A stretch of DNA of 26,930 nucleotides. Source: Phil1 sp964600045 (GTDB lineage: Bacteria; Bacillota; Clostridia; Christensenellales; CAG-138). Below are positions 7,441 through 15,770 of this stretch, piece by piece (within the stretch, counting starts at the first letter, position 1; each line of letters opens with the position of its first letter). Where the stretch lies: contig CAZRHS010000019.1 of the NCBI GenBank assembly GCA_964600045.1, forward strand, positions 1-26,930, read 5' to 3'. Position numbers and translations under genes: made by a program. The notes under the pieces were generated by a model that was not told the origin of the DNA, did no database searches, and was given only the letters and a program-made list of their open reading frames with translations.

Positions 7441-9366
7441 TTAAGCTTGTTTGGTTACGCACTCGGTAAGGGAAAGGGTCTTAACCTCTTCGCCCAGCTT
7501 CTCTTCGAATGTAGCGAGGGGCATGGTGCCAAGGTCTCCGCCCTTGCGGCTGCGAACGGCAACAACGTTGTTTTCAACTTCCTTGTCGCCGATTATGAGC
7601 ATATAGGGTATGCGCTGCATCTGAGCCTCGCGAATCTTGAAGCCGATCTTTTCATTGCGAAGGTCGGTCTCTACGCGGAAGCCCAGGGAATCCAGCTCAT
7701 CGGCAATCTTCTTGGCGGCATCGTGGGTACGATCGGTCATTGCAAGCACCTTAACCTGCACGGGAGCGAGCCACGCGGGGAACGCGCCGGCGAAATGCTC
7801 GGTTATAACGCCTATGAAGCGCTCTATGCTGCCGAGAACCACGCGGTGAATCATAACGGGGCGATGCTTTTCGCCGTCCGCGCCGACATACTCAAGCTCA
7901 AAGCGCTCGGGCATCTGCATATCCAGCTGAATGGTACCGCACTGCCAGGTACGGCCGAGGGAGTCGGAAATATGGAAGTCCAGCTTCGGGCCGTAGAACG
8001 CGCCGTCGCCTTCGTTTATAACATAGCTCTTGCCCATGTGCTCTATTGCGCGCTTAAGGGTATCGGTAGCCATATCCCAGGTTTCCTTTTCGCCTATATG
8101 ATCCTCGGGCATGGTGGAAACCTCTATCTGGTAGGTGAGGCCGAAGGTTGAGTAAACCTCGTCAAAGAGCCTTACAACGTTCTGTATTTCCTCTTCCATC
8201 TGATCCCAGGTCATGAATATATGCGCATCGTCCTGGGTGAAGCAGCGCACGCGGAAAAGTCCGTGCAGCGCGCCGGAAAGCTCATGCCTGTGAACCAGGC
8301 CAAGCTCCGCCATTCTAAGCGGCAGCTCACGGTAGGAATGGGGCTCGGTTTTATAAACAAGCATTCCGCCCGGGCAGTTCATGGGCTTTATGGCGTAATC
8401 CTCATCGTCTATAACGGTGGTATACATATTGTCCTTATAGTGCTCCCAGTGACCGCTGCGCAGCCACAGTTCGCGGTTAAGGATTATAGGAGTTGAAATT
8501 TCAACATAGCCGTAGCGCTTATGCACCTTGTGCCAGTAGTCAAGAAGGGTGTTCCTGAGAACCATTCCCTTGGGCAGGAAGAACGGGAAGCCGGGGCCTT
8601 CTTCAAGCAAAGTGAACAGGCCAAGCTCTTTGCCAAGCTTTCTGTGGTCGCGCTTCTTGGCCTCTTCAATGCGGGTTATGTACTCCTCAAGATCGGCCTT
8701 CTTTTCAAACGCGGTGCCGTAGATACGCTGCAGCATCTTGTTCTTTTCGCTGCCGCGCCAGTATGCGCCCGCAACGCTCATAAGCTTTACGAACTTTACC
8801 TTGCCGGTTGTTTCAACGTGAGGGCCGGCGCACAGGTCAACAAAGTCTCCCTGCTTATAGAAGCTTATTACGGCATCCTCGGGCAGGTCCTCGATAAGCT
8901 CTACCTTGTAGGGCTCTTCCTTTTGCTTAAAGTACTCTATGGCCTCGGCGCGGGGCATTTCAAAGCGCTCAAGGGGCAGAGCCTCGGCAATAATCTTCTC
9001 CATTTCCTTCTGAATCTTTTCAAGATCGTCGGGAGTGAAGGGCTCGGCGTCAAAATCGTAATAGAAGCCGTTTTCTATTGCGGGGCCTATCGCAAGCTTT
9101 GCTTCCGGATGCACGCGCTTTACGGCCTGGGCCAGAATATGGCTGGCGGTGTGGCGCATTGTCCAGCGGCCGTCCTCGTCCTGCCAGGTGAGCAGCTTAA
9201 GGGTGTGGTCTCCGTGTATGGGGCGGAAAGCATCCGCGCGCTTGCCGTCTATTTCCGCGGCGAGCGTGGCTTTTTTAAGCTTTTGGCTGATTGTTTCGGC
9301 TATCTGCAAAGCGGTCATGCCGTCTTCAAACTGCTTTACGGAGCCATCGGGGAATGTGATGTTCAT
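7441..9366 (-). CDS. thrS: Threonine--tRNA ligase
   Basis: This enzyme charges tRNA-Thr in the cytoplasm. It is 641 residues, the normal length. Domains are TGS (about 1-60), the editing domain with His72, His76, Cys179 and His183, the class II catalytic core with zinc ligands Cys331, His382 and His507, and the anticodon-binding domain (about 535-630). All editing and zinc residues are present, so it should both charge and proofread. The start at 9366 is set by AAGGAGG seven nt upstream; the longer open frame runs back into the T-box terminator. The gene is alone in its transcript, under a threonine-responsive T-box, with tandem terminators. Its isoleucine codons include more ATC and ATT than neighbouring genes, as expected for a highly expressed gene. 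Confidence 0.98.
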   Translation of the reverse strand: MNITFPDGSVKQFEDGMTALQIAETISQKLKKATLAAEIDGKRADAFRPIHGDHTLKLLTWQDEDGRWTMRHTASHILAQAVKRVHPEAKLAIGPAIENGFYYDFDAEPFTPDDLEKIQKEMEKIIAEALPLERFEMPRAEAIEYFKQKEEPYKVELIEDLPEDAVISFYKQGDFVDLCAGPHVETTGKVKFVKLMSVAGAYWRGSEKNKMLQRIYGTAFEKKADLEEYITRIEEAKKRDHRKLGKELGLFTLLEEGPGFPFFLPKGMVLRNTLLDYWHKVHKRYGYVEISTPIILNRELWLRSGHWEHYKDNMYTTVIDDEDYAIKPMNCPGGMLVYKTEPHSYRELPLRMAELGLVHRHELSGALHGLFRVRCFTQDDAHIFMTWDQMEEEIQNVVRLFDEVYSTFGLTYQIEVSTMPEDHIGEKETWDMATDTLKRAIEHMGKSYVINEGDGAFYGPKLDFHISDSLGRTWQCGTIQLDMQMPERFELEYVGADGEKHRPVMIHRVVLGSIERFIGVITEHFAGAFPAWLAPVQVKVLAMTDRTHDAAKKIADELDSLGFRVETDLRNEKIGFKIREAQMQRIPYMLIIGDKEVENNVVAVRSRKGGDLGTMPLATFEEKLGEEVKTLSLTECVTKQA

Positions 9367-9419
9367 AATGTCCTCCTTAATAAGGTAAAAATCTTTGCCT
9401 GAAGCGGAACGGAGCATAT

Positions 9420-9667
9420 AAAAAACGCCCGCCCCAAGCGCATTCGCAAGGGACGGACGATGCTTCTCGCCCGCGGTTCCACCCTAATTGGTTCATTGAT
9501 AAAACCCACTTTGATTCAGGCTGTATCGCTCCTGCTGCGCCCTTAAGTAGCGGGCCGGTGTTCCCAACGCTCGGCTTGCGGCAGCGCACTTTCAGCTCAA
9601 TCGGTTCGCCTCTCTTGGCCGCAAAATCCGCGGTACTGTTCCCGCGTAAACCCCAAAGGAAATATTC
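9420..9667 (-). promoter_or_regulatory. T-box riboswitch, threonine specifier ACC
   Basis: The conserved T-box AGGGTGGAACCGCG lies at 9485-9472 on the minus strand. It is followed by a terminator stem (CGTCCGTCCC pairing with GGGGCGGGCG) and a T-run at 9425-9420. Upstream, Stem I shows the AGTA motif near 9637-9634, AGAGAGG near 9617, and GAACACC on its 3' side. ACC at 9559-9557 is the likely specifier, a threonine codon, matching the downstream gene. Uncharged tRNA-Thr would favour the antiterminator and allow thrS expression. The T-box is certain; the exact specifier position is inferred from the motif layout. Confidence 0.93.
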
Positions 9668-9673
9668 ATTGGG

Positions 9674-9703
9674 ATTATACTCCCGCCAAATCCCCCATGT
9701 CAA
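9674..9703 (-). promoter_or_regulatory. thrS promoter
   Basis: On the minus strand a consensus TTGACA (9703-9698) and TATAAT (9679-9674) are separated by 18 nt. Transcription would begin near 9667, giving a leader of about 300 nt that holds the T-box. Confidence 0.85.
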
Positions 9704-9733
9704 GCCAAAAACGGCCCCTTTATACCCGCGTGA

Positions 9734-9762
9734 TTGAATTTTATTCAAAAAGCACTTATAAT
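9734..9762 (+). promoter_or_regulatory. uvrC promoter, probably leaderless
   Basis: TTGAAT (9734-9739), a 17-nt spacer and TATAAT (9757-9762) form a strong promoter. The expected start of transcription, 7 nt past the -10 box, falls at 9769-9770, on the uvrC ATG at 9770. No Shine-Dalgarno sequence lies in between. Confidence 0.75.
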
Positions 9763-9769
9763 AATGAGC

Positions 9770-11614
9770 ATGAATCAGCTGATAGAGGAAAAGCTTAAGC
9801 TCCTGCCCGATCACCCGGGGGTATACAGGATGTTTAACGCGGATGGCGAAATCATATACGTTGGCAAGGCGGTGAACCTGAAGAACCGGGTTCGCCAGTA
9901 TTTCCGTTCGCAAAAGAACATGAGCCCGAAGGTCAGGGCCATGGTAAGCCACATAGCGGACTTTGAATACATACTTACCGCCAACGAAACCGAGGCGCTT
10001 ACGCTTGAGGCCGCAATGACCAAAAGCCTTCAGCCGCACTACAACATTCTTCTTAAGGACGACAAGCATTTCCCCTACGTTCGCCTGGACGAAAGGCAGG
10101 ACTTTCCCCGCTTTGAGGTTGTGCGCCGGGCAAAGAACGACGGCGCGCGATACTTTGGCCCGTACTTAAGCGCGGTAACGCTTAGGGACGCATTAAGCTG
10201 CATAAGGGACATGTTTCCCGTAAGGCACTGCAAAAAGGACATTGCAAAGGCGATAGCCCGCAGGGAACGCCCCTGCCTTATGTATCACCTGAACAAATGC
10301 TGCGCGCCCTGCTCCGGCAACGTTTCAAGGGAGGAATACCACAAGCTGCTTGAGAGCGTATCAAGCTTTCTTGAGGGCGACACCGCGCCCGTTTGCGATA
10401 TGCTCAGGCGCGAGATGATGCGCGCGAGCGACAACATGGAATATGAAAAAGCCGCCCAATTCAGGGACAGAGCGGCGGCGGTTGAGCGCATGGGCGAAAA
10501 GCAGCGGGCAATGACGCTTAAAACAGGCGCCGAAAGGGACGTGTTCGCGCTGGCGAGAGACGGCGAGGACGATGTTATATTTGCCCTTTTCGTGCGCGGA
10601 GGCAACGTTATAGGCAGCCAGCATTACGCCATGGATTCATTGGGCGAGGACGCGGGAGAGATTATGGCCGCGTTTTTGCAGCAGTATTATGAGGGTCTTG
10701 GCACCATACCAAAGGAAATACTTGTTAAGGATATGCCCTCAAATCACGAGGAGCTTACGGCCTGGCTTAGGCAGCAGCGCGGCGGAGCCTGCGAAATAAT
10801 ATGCCCGCAACGCGGCGAAAAGGCCGAGCAGGTAAGCATGGCATATCAAAACGGGATGGACGCCATAAAAAAGCAGCGTGAGCTTGAGCACCGCTCATGG
10901 GAGCGCGGAGAGGGAGCGCTTGCGCGCCTTTGCGGCTACATTGGGCTTGAGGAGCTGCCAAGCCGCATAGAATGCTTTGATAATTCCCACATTCGCGGGC
11001 GGGACACGGTTTCCGGCATGGTTGTTTTTATAGACGGCAAAAAGGCGCCCGATGAATACCGCCGCTTTAAGCTGCGCTCCGACCACGGCGGGGACGATCT
11101 TTCCGCCATGCGGGAGGCATTGACAAGGCGCTTTGAAAAGGTTAAGCAAGGGGACGCTAAGTTCGCCGCTCTTCCGGATCTGCTTATAGTGGACGGCGGA
11201 AGAACCCAGCTTAACGTGGCGCTTGAAGTATTGAACAGCTTTGGGCTGGACTACATACCCTCAATGGGACTTGCCGAAAGGAATGAGGAAATAATACTGC
11301 CCGACAGGGAGGAGAGCATAATTCTCCCAAAGGGTGACGGAGCGCTGCACTTTATTCAGCGCATAAGGGACGAAGCTCACAGGTTCGCCATATCCTATCA
11401 CAGATCTCTCCACGTAAGGAGCGCATTGATGAGCGAGCTTGATAACATAGATGGCATAGGCGAAAAGCGTAAGCGGCTGCTGTTTGACGCATTTGTAACG
11501 CGGGACGCTATCGCCGCCGCCACAACAGAGGAGCTGTGCGCGGTTAAGGGCATGAACAAGCCCGCCGCAGAGGCCGTGTACGCTCACTTTCATTATCAGG
11601 AGGACCCTAAATGA
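9770..11614 (+). CDS. uvrC: Excinuclease ABC subunit C
   Basis: This nuclease makes both incisions in nucleotide excision repair after UvrA and UvrB have found damage. It is 614 residues, the normal size. The GIY-YIG domain is at about 14-95 (GVY at 17-19, YVG at 30-32, Arg40). A cysteine set at 154, 169, 177 and 181 matches the family iron-sulfur cluster. The UVR helix pair that binds UvrB is about 206-241. The RNase H-like nuclease has Asp404, Asp475 and His544. Tandem helix-hairpin-helix motifs lie at about 556-608. I start at ATG 9770 (MNQLIEEKL) because the promoter leaves no room for a leader; ATG 9764 is the alternative and would need an earlier transcription start. It overlaps the next gene as ATGA and leads a four-gene operon. 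Confidence 0.97.
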   Translation: MNQLIEEKLKLLPDHPGVYRMFNADGEIIYVGKAVNLKNRVRQYFRSQKNMSPKVRAMVSHIADFEYILTANETEALTLEAAMTKSLQPHYNILLKDDKHFPYVRLDERQDFPRFEVVRRAKNDGARYFGPYLSAVTLRDALSCIRDMFPVRHCKKDIAKAIARRERPCLMYHLNKCCAPCSGNVSREEYHKLLESVSSFLEGDTAPVCDMLRREMMRASDNMEYEKAAQFRDRAAAVERMGEKQRAMTLKTGAERDVFALARDGEDDVIFALFVRGGNVIGSQHYAMDSLGEDAGEIMAAFLQQYYEGLGTIPKEILVKDMPSNHEELTAWLRQQRGGACEIICPQRGEKAEQVSMAYQNGMDAIKKQRELEHRSWERGEGALARLCGYIGLEELPSRIECFDNSHIRGRDTVSGMVVFIDGKKAPDEYRRFKLRSDHGGDDLSAMREALTRRFEKVKQGDAKFAALPDLLIVDGGRTQLNVALEVLNSFGLDYIPSMGLAERNEEIILPDREESIILPKGDGALHFIQRIRDEAHRFAISYHRSLHVRSALMSELDNIDGIGEKRKRLLFDAFVTRDAIAAATTEELCAVKGMNKPAAEAVYAHFHYQEDPK

Positions 11615-12420
11615 TTAAGCTGATAGCGTTTGATATTGACGATACCTTGACAACAGAAGCGCGCACCGTACCACAGCAAAACATAGACGCCGTAAAGCGC
11701 GCGCAGGACGCCGGAATATTCGTAACCCTTGCAACGGGAAGAGGTTTTCACGGCTCATCCTATATATGGCAGGCCCTTGACATAAAGGGACCCATTATAA
11801 ACTACGGCGGCGCGGTTATAAACGACACCGTAACCGGCGAACCGCTTTACACAACGGAGCTTGACCCAAGGATGGTAAAGGAGCTTTTTGCCCTGGCAAA
11901 GGAGCTTAACGTGCACGCCCATCTTTATCAGGGGGACAGCATTGTATTCGAAAAGGAAAACAAATATTCCGAAGCATACAGCAAAAAGCTTGGCCTGCCC
12001 ACGGTTGTTGACCCGGAGGTTGGCGAAAAAACATGGCACAACGTGCCGAAGGTGCTTTACATAACCGAGCCCGAGCGGGCGGATGAGCTTATATCCGCGC
12101 TCGGCAGGCGCTACGACGGCAAGCTTAAGGTTTCGGGCTCCGTACCCGGCTACGTTGAGTTCAACGCGGAAAACGCGCACAAGGGCAGCGCCCTTAAATG
12201 GGTTGCGGACTACCTTGGCATAGAGCGCGGGGAAACCGCCGCCGTGGGCGACAATCTGCTTGACCTTGAAATGATACAGTACGCGGGCATAGGCGCGGCC
12301 GTTGCGGGCGCAAACCCGGAAATACTGAGCGCCGCGAACGTTGTTCTGCCCCGCTGCGAGGACATGGCCGCCGCATGGTTTATAGACAACATAATTCTTA
12401 GGGGAAGGGAGCAGCAGTAA
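11611..12420 (+). CDS. Cof-type HAD-superfamily phosphatase
   Basis: This is a cytoplasmic HAD hydrolase of 269 residues. The nucleophile loop is FDIDDTLTT (Asp8 and Asp10), with a C2 cap in the middle typical of the Cof/YkrA type. A conserved Lys lies in NAHKGSALKWV, and motif IV is AVGDNLLDLEMI. Relatives dephosphorylate sugar phosphates, flavin or pyridoxal phosphates; the substrate here cannot be read from sequence. Its start overlaps the uvrC stop (ATGA), with AGGAGG just upstream, and hprK follows after one base. Its place between uvrC and hprK with a sugar kinase downstream makes a sugar phosphate substrate plausible but unproven. Confidence 0.88.
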   Translation: MIKLIAFDIDDTLTTEARTVPQQNIDAVKRAQDAGIFVTLATGRGFHGSSYIWQALDIKGPIINYGGAVINDTVTGEPLYTTELDPRMVKELFALAKELNVHAHLYQGDSIVFEKENKYSEAYSKKLGLPTVVDPEVGEKTWHNVPKVLYITEPERADELISALGRRYDGKLKVSGSVPGYVEFNAENAHKGSALKWVADYLGIERGETAAVGDNLLDLEMIQYAGIGAAVAGANPEILSAANVVLPRCEDMAAAWFIDNIILRGREQQ

Positions 12421-12421
12421 C

Positions 12422-13360
12422 ATGGCCGAAAGCATAGCCGTTGCGGTAAGCGCGCTTTCAGAGCAGCTGGAGCTTGAGCCGCTTGTATCCGGCAGCGGAA
12501 GCGTTACCTTTACAAGCGCGGAAATAGGCCGGCCCGGACTGCAGTTCACGGGATATTACGACCATTTTTCAAGCCGCAGGGTGCAGATAATAGGCAAAAG
12601 CGAAATGTACTATCTGTATGGGTTAAGCGACGATGAGGTTCGCGCCCGCATGGACCGCTTTATGTCCTACGATCTGCCGTGCATAGTATGCGCGCGCGGA
12701 AACATGCCGCCCGAGGCTTTGCTTGAGTGCGCAAGGGCGCACAACCTGCCGGTGTTTCTTTCCCACCAGAAAACGGACGACATAGGCCACAGGATAAGCA
12801 ACTTCCTTTCAAGGAAGCTGGCGCCGAGCTGCCTTATACACGGCGTACTTATAGACGCATTCGGCGTGGGCATACTTATGCGCGGGGACAGCGGCATAGG
12901 CAAAAGCGAAACCGCGCTTGAAATGATAAAGCAGGGGCACAGGCTGGTTGCGGACGACGTTATACGCATAACAAAGGTTGCCGCGGGCAGGGTTGTGGGC
13001 GAAGCCCCCGCCGCGACAAAATATCTTATAGAGGTTCGCGGCATAGGAATAGTTGACGTGCGCTATCTTTTCGGCGTTGGCGCCGCGGTAAACGAAAAAA
13101 GCATAGACCTTATAATGGATCTTGAATTATACGACCCGGCCAGGCAGTACGACCGCATAGGCGCGCGGGATAAGCACTCCGAGCTTTTGGGCGTTGAGAT
13201 CCCAACAACTGTTCTTCCGGTAAGCCCTGGCAGAAACATATCGGTTGTGGTAGAGGTTGCGGCAAGGAATTTTCTTCTTAAAAAGCTTGGCTACGATACT
13301 TCAGGCAATTTTGCCATGCGCGCTGAAAGCGTACTTTCGGGGTTAAACAGGCATGAATAA
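12422..13360 (+). CDS. hprK: HPr kinase/phosphorylase
   Basis: This bifunctional enzyme phosphorylates Ser46 of the phosphocarrier HPr, or reverses it, setting carbon catabolite control in Firmicutes. It is 312 residues, the usual length. The catalytic segment LIHGVLIDAFGVG (His140) precedes Walker A GDSGIGKS (155-162). Asp178-Asp179 follow, then the family signature EVRGIGIVDV (204-213) and the C-terminal PVSPGRNIS (about 267-275). The ATG at 12422 follows GGGAG with about 10 nt and is one base from the upstream stop. Its stop overlaps the ROK kinase start by 8 bases. Because HPr-Ser phosphorylation reports glycolytic metabolites, coupling with a sugar kinase gene is coherent. Confidence 0.97.
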   Translation: MAESIAVAVSALSEQLELEPLVSGSGSVTFTSAEIGRPGLQFTGYYDHFSSRRVQIIGKSEMYYLYGLSDDEVRARMDRFMSYDLPCIVCARGNMPPEALLECARAHNLPVFLSHQKTDDIGHRISNFLSRKLAPSCLIHGVLIDAFGVGILMRGDSGIGKSETALEMIKQGHRLVADDVIRITKVAAGRVVGEAPAATKYLIEVRGIGIVDVRYLFGVGAAVNEKSIDLIMDLELYDPARQYDRIGARDKHSELLGVEIPTTVLPVSPGRNISVVVEVAARNFLLKKLGYDTSGNFAMRAESVLSGLNRHE

Positions 13361-14330
13361 CGAAAAGCGATACAGCATTGGCTTTGACGTTGGCGGTTCG
13401 CACATTGCGGGCGCTATATTCGATGGCGAGAATGAGCTTAAAAGGCTTTCCTTCCCATACCCCGTAAACGAGCCGGAGAAGGTTGGCGGCATTATAGCAA
13501 GCGCGGTTAAAAGCTTAGCCTGCGCAATACCCGAAGAAGCCTGCGATAAGCTTTCGCTTATAAATCCCGTGGGTATAGCGGTTCCCGGCAGCATAAGCAG
13601 AGATAGGCGCACGGTGCTTCACGCGTATAACCTTGGCTTTATAAATCATCCCCTGCCCGAGCTTATAGAGCAGGAACTTAACGGCAGAATAAAAGTTTTG
13701 ATGGCGAACGACGCGGACTCCGCCGCATGGGCCGAATACATGCGCGGCTCGCTTAAAGGCTTCCCCACAAGCGTGCTTATAACGCTCGGCACCGGCGTTG
13801 GCGGGGGAATAATAATGAACGGCGCCCTTTTCGGCGGCGGCATGGGCAACGGGGTTGAGCTTGGCCACTTTATAATGAACATGGACGCGGGAGAAAAATG
13901 CTCCTGCGGCGTGAAGGGCTGCTTTGAAACCTGCTGCAACGCTCCAGCGCTTATACGCGAAGGCATACGAAGCCTTGAATCAGACCCTGCCGGCATGATA
14001 GCAAAGCAATGCGGCGGCAACGCGAACGCCATAAACGCGAAGCTTATAATAGACTGCGCCCGCATGGGCGACGAAACCGCTAAGGCCGTTTTTGACAAAT
14101 ACGCTTATGCTCTCGCCTGCGGCATAGCCTCGCTTATAAACATACTTGACCCCATGCGCGTGGCAATAGGCGGAGGGGTCAGCGGAGCTGGAGAGTTTTT
14201 GCTTGAACCCGTGCGCAAACACGTGGCGGAATTGAGCTTTTACGATAAGTTCGCGGATATTGTTCCCGCGACTCTCGGCAACGATGCCGGCCTTGTGGGC
14301 GCGGCGCTGCTGCATAAAACCGCAAAATAA
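13353..14330 (+). CDS. ROK-family sugar kinase (probable glucokinase)
   Basis: This 325-residue ROK kinase has the phosphate-binding loop GFDVGGSHIAG (10-20). The catalytic Asp120 lies in ANDADSAAW. The ROK signature is GVELGHFIM with Glu169 and His172, followed by zinc ligands Cys183, Cys185 and Cys190 (CSCGVKGC) and two further cysteines at 194-195. Lack of an N-terminal helix-turn-helix makes it a kinase and not a ROK repressor. Glucose is the most likely substrate in Clostridia, but N-acetylhexosamines or fructose are possible. It starts inside the end of hprK (8-base overlap) with a weak ribosome site, so translation is probably coupled. It is the last gene before a strong terminator. 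Confidence 0.9.
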   Translation: MNNEKRYSIGFDVGGSHIAGAIFDGENELKRLSFPYPVNEPEKVGGIIASAVKSLACAIPEEACDKLSLINPVGIAVPGSISRDRRTVLHAYNLGFINHPLPELIEQELNGRIKVLMANDADSAAWAEYMRGSLKGFPTSVLITLGTGVGGGIIMNGALFGGGMGNGVELGHFIMNMDAGEKCSCGVKGCFETCCNAPALIREGIRSLESDPAGMIAKQCGGNANAINAKLIIDCARMGDETAKAVFDKYAYALACGIASLINILDPMRVAIGGGVSGAGEFLLEPVRKHVAELSFYDKFADIVPATLGNDAGLVGAALLHKTAK

Positions 14331-14348
14331 TAATCAACGAATACCAAA

Positions 14349-14377
14349 AGGGCCGCATTGCTGCGGTCCTCTTTTTT
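14349..14377 (+). terminator. Terminator of the uvrC-hprK-ROK operon
   Basis: A 9-bp stem AGGGCCGCA/TGCGGTCCT (one G-U pair) with a 4-nt loop is followed by CTTTTTT. It lies 18 nt past the ROK kinase stop. Confidence 0.9.
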
Positions 14378-14394
14378 GTTCAATAAGCCTTTCT

Positions 14395-15552
14395 TTATCT
14401 TTCCATCAGTTCAACCGTTCCGTGGGCTGTTGTAAGCTCGTATTTTTCATCGCAGAGCGATTCCGTAAAGCGGGCGCCGGGATTATTGCCGGGGCAGGTT
14501 GATTCATAATAAATGCAGGGCACAGGGTCTCCGCCGTGTGAGCCGGTATCCGAATAGGTAAAATGATCGCTCAGCACAAGCAGGCGAAAATCCCCCTTAA
14601 CCTCGTTCATAAGCCTTGATACAACAAGCCTGTCCGCCGCCTCTATTGCCGCGCGCTTGCCGATGGGGTTCCTGTCGTGACTTAAATCGTCCGTTGCCTG
14701 AATATGCACATACGCCCTGTCGTAGCCGGAGTTCAGCGCCTCTATCGCCTTGTCCGCCTTTTCAGTAAGGAAGTCCTCAAAGCTTCTGCCCTCCTCGCGG
14801 GTTGGGAATATGGGTATGCCTGCGGCGGCGGTTATGCCGCGCATAAGTATGGTTTCGCCGAATGCGCACCGGCCCTGCTCCGCGCGGGGGAATTCGGGGG
14901 CGAGGCTGTCTCCCCAGAACCAGATGGCGTTGCACTTGGTGCCGGTATTTTTAAGAATCTCAAATGCCTTTCTCTGAAGGTCTATAAACTCCTTTTCCTT
15001 TTCACCGCCGCAGAAATCGGCGGCGTTTTTGCCGATTATATCGTGCGCGGGGGCAAGGTTCATGGGATAAAGCCCCGCGGCATCTTTAACCTCCAGTATG
15101 CAGCGGAAGGATTCCGGATGATGCAGAACATACCTCGGCGAATTGAACACCTTTTGCCTTAAAAGCTCCACTATGGGCGCGGCCTGCTCGGTCGGCAGTT
15201 CGCCGGCGCTGTAATCGCTGAGCACGGCGGTATCGTATGTTTCCCCGGAAAGGGTTGCAAGATTTGTGCGGATATAAAGATTATTCTTATTAAGCGGTAT
15301 TCCGCTGCCAGCGGCCTCAAGCGCGGCACGGCCGCGATACATGCGCGGATCAAGCCCCAAAAGCCCCATGTTCGCAACCGCGCTGCCTATTTCAAGCCCG
15401 GTGGGTATTGTTTTTACGCGAAGAAGCTTGGTTGCCTTTTCGGCAAGCGCGTTAAGGTTAGGGGTATTCGCCGCATCAAGCGGGGTTTTATTCAAAAGGG
15501 CCTTGTTCGGCCTGTCCGCCGAACCATCCAAAATAAGCGTTACGCGTTTCAT
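14395..15552 (-). CDS. ApgM-like alkaline-phosphatase-fold protein: phosphoglycerate mutase or proposed homoserine kinase
   Basis: This 385-residue protein belongs to the archaeal-type cofactor-independent phosphoglycerate mutase family. Metal-binding LILDGSADRP opens it (Asp9). The likely nucleophile is Ser57 in EIGSAVANMGLLGLDP. The second metal cluster is VLSDHFTYSDTGSHGGDPVP near residues 346-365. The same family includes a bacterial subgroup proposed to serve as homoserine kinase where thrB is missing. This window has thrC, a PheB-type ACT protein and thrS but no thrB, which favours that role. Glycolytic mutase activity remains possible. The start at 15552 is preceded by GGAGG with a 4-nt spacer. 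It is transcribed away from ptb across a shared palindromic control region and stands alone as a single-gene unit. Confidence 0.85.
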   Translation of the reverse strand: MKRVTLILDGSADRPNKALLNKTPLDAANTPNLNALAEKATKLLRVKTIPTGLEIGSAVANMGLLGLDPRMYRGRAALEAAGSGIPLNKNNLYIRTNLATLSGETYDTAVLSDYSAGELPTEQAAPIVELLRQKVFNSPRYVLHHPESFRCILEVKDAAGLYPMNLAPAHDIIGKNAADFCGGEKEKEFIDLQRKAFEILKNTGTKCNAIWFWGDSLAPEFPRAEQGRCAFGETILMRGITAAAGIPIFPTREEGRSFEDFLTEKADKAIEALNSGYDRAYVHIQATDDLSHDRNPIGKRAAIEAADRLVVSRLMNEVKGDFRLLVLSDHFTYSDTGSHGGDPVPCIYYESTCPGNNPGARFTESLCDEKYELTTAHGTVELMER

Positions 15553-15592
15553 GTTTCCTCCGGTATTGCGGCACTGCCGCTCGTTTTAGGGT

Positions 15593-15619
15593 ATTATATC
15601 ACCACGGCGGAAAAAGCAA
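15593..15619 (-). promoter_or_regulatory. Probable promoter of the apgM-like gene
   Basis: On the minus strand TATAAT (15598-15593) is a perfect -10 box. The best -35, TTGCTT (15619-15614), is only 15 nt away, so the promoter may be weak or activator-dependent. The -35 touches the arm of the inverted repeat at 15618-15625. Confidence 0.55.
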
Positions 15620-15654
15620 CAGGTGTTCGCCAAATAAATTCACCTGTTCGTGAA
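15618..15654. promoter_or_regulatory. Overlapping palindromes between divergent promoters
   Basis: AACAGGTG (15618-15625) and CACCTGTT (15641-15648) are perfect 8-bp inverted arms with centres 23 bp apart. The right arm also lies inside a second palindrome, TTCAC-N6-GTGAA (15639-15654). The block lies between the promoters of the apgM-like gene and ptb and is a candidate shared operator. Confidence 0.5.
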
Positions 15655-15666
15655 AAAATACACGGC

Positions 15667-15696
15667 TTGACCGTAAGCATATATATGGTTTACAAT
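15667..15696 (+). promoter_or_regulatory. ptb promoter
   Basis: TTGACC (15667-15672), an 18-nt spacer and TACAAT (15691-15696) form a good housekeeping promoter. The leader would be about 68 nt. Confidence 0.75.
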
Positions 15697-15770
15697 TAAT
15701 CAGTTGTACGGCGATAAGCCGCTGCAAACAAAATTTGCCGATTTTCGGTGAGATACGGCACGGAGTGAAG

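Noticed and set aside
7250..7444. Small plus-strand open frame over the DnaA-box cluster
   Set aside because: No ribosome site, it starts inside the box cluster and reads through both thrS terminators; the protein has no family features.
8521..9402. 293-codon plus-strand open frame antisense to thrS
   Set aside because: thrS is unmistakable on the minus strand; the antisense frame has low-complexity composition and no motif.
9377..10069. Minus-strand 230-codon frame over the T-box and the start of uvrC
   Set aside because: It covers the thrS leader RNA and the opposite strand of uvrC; no coding signal.
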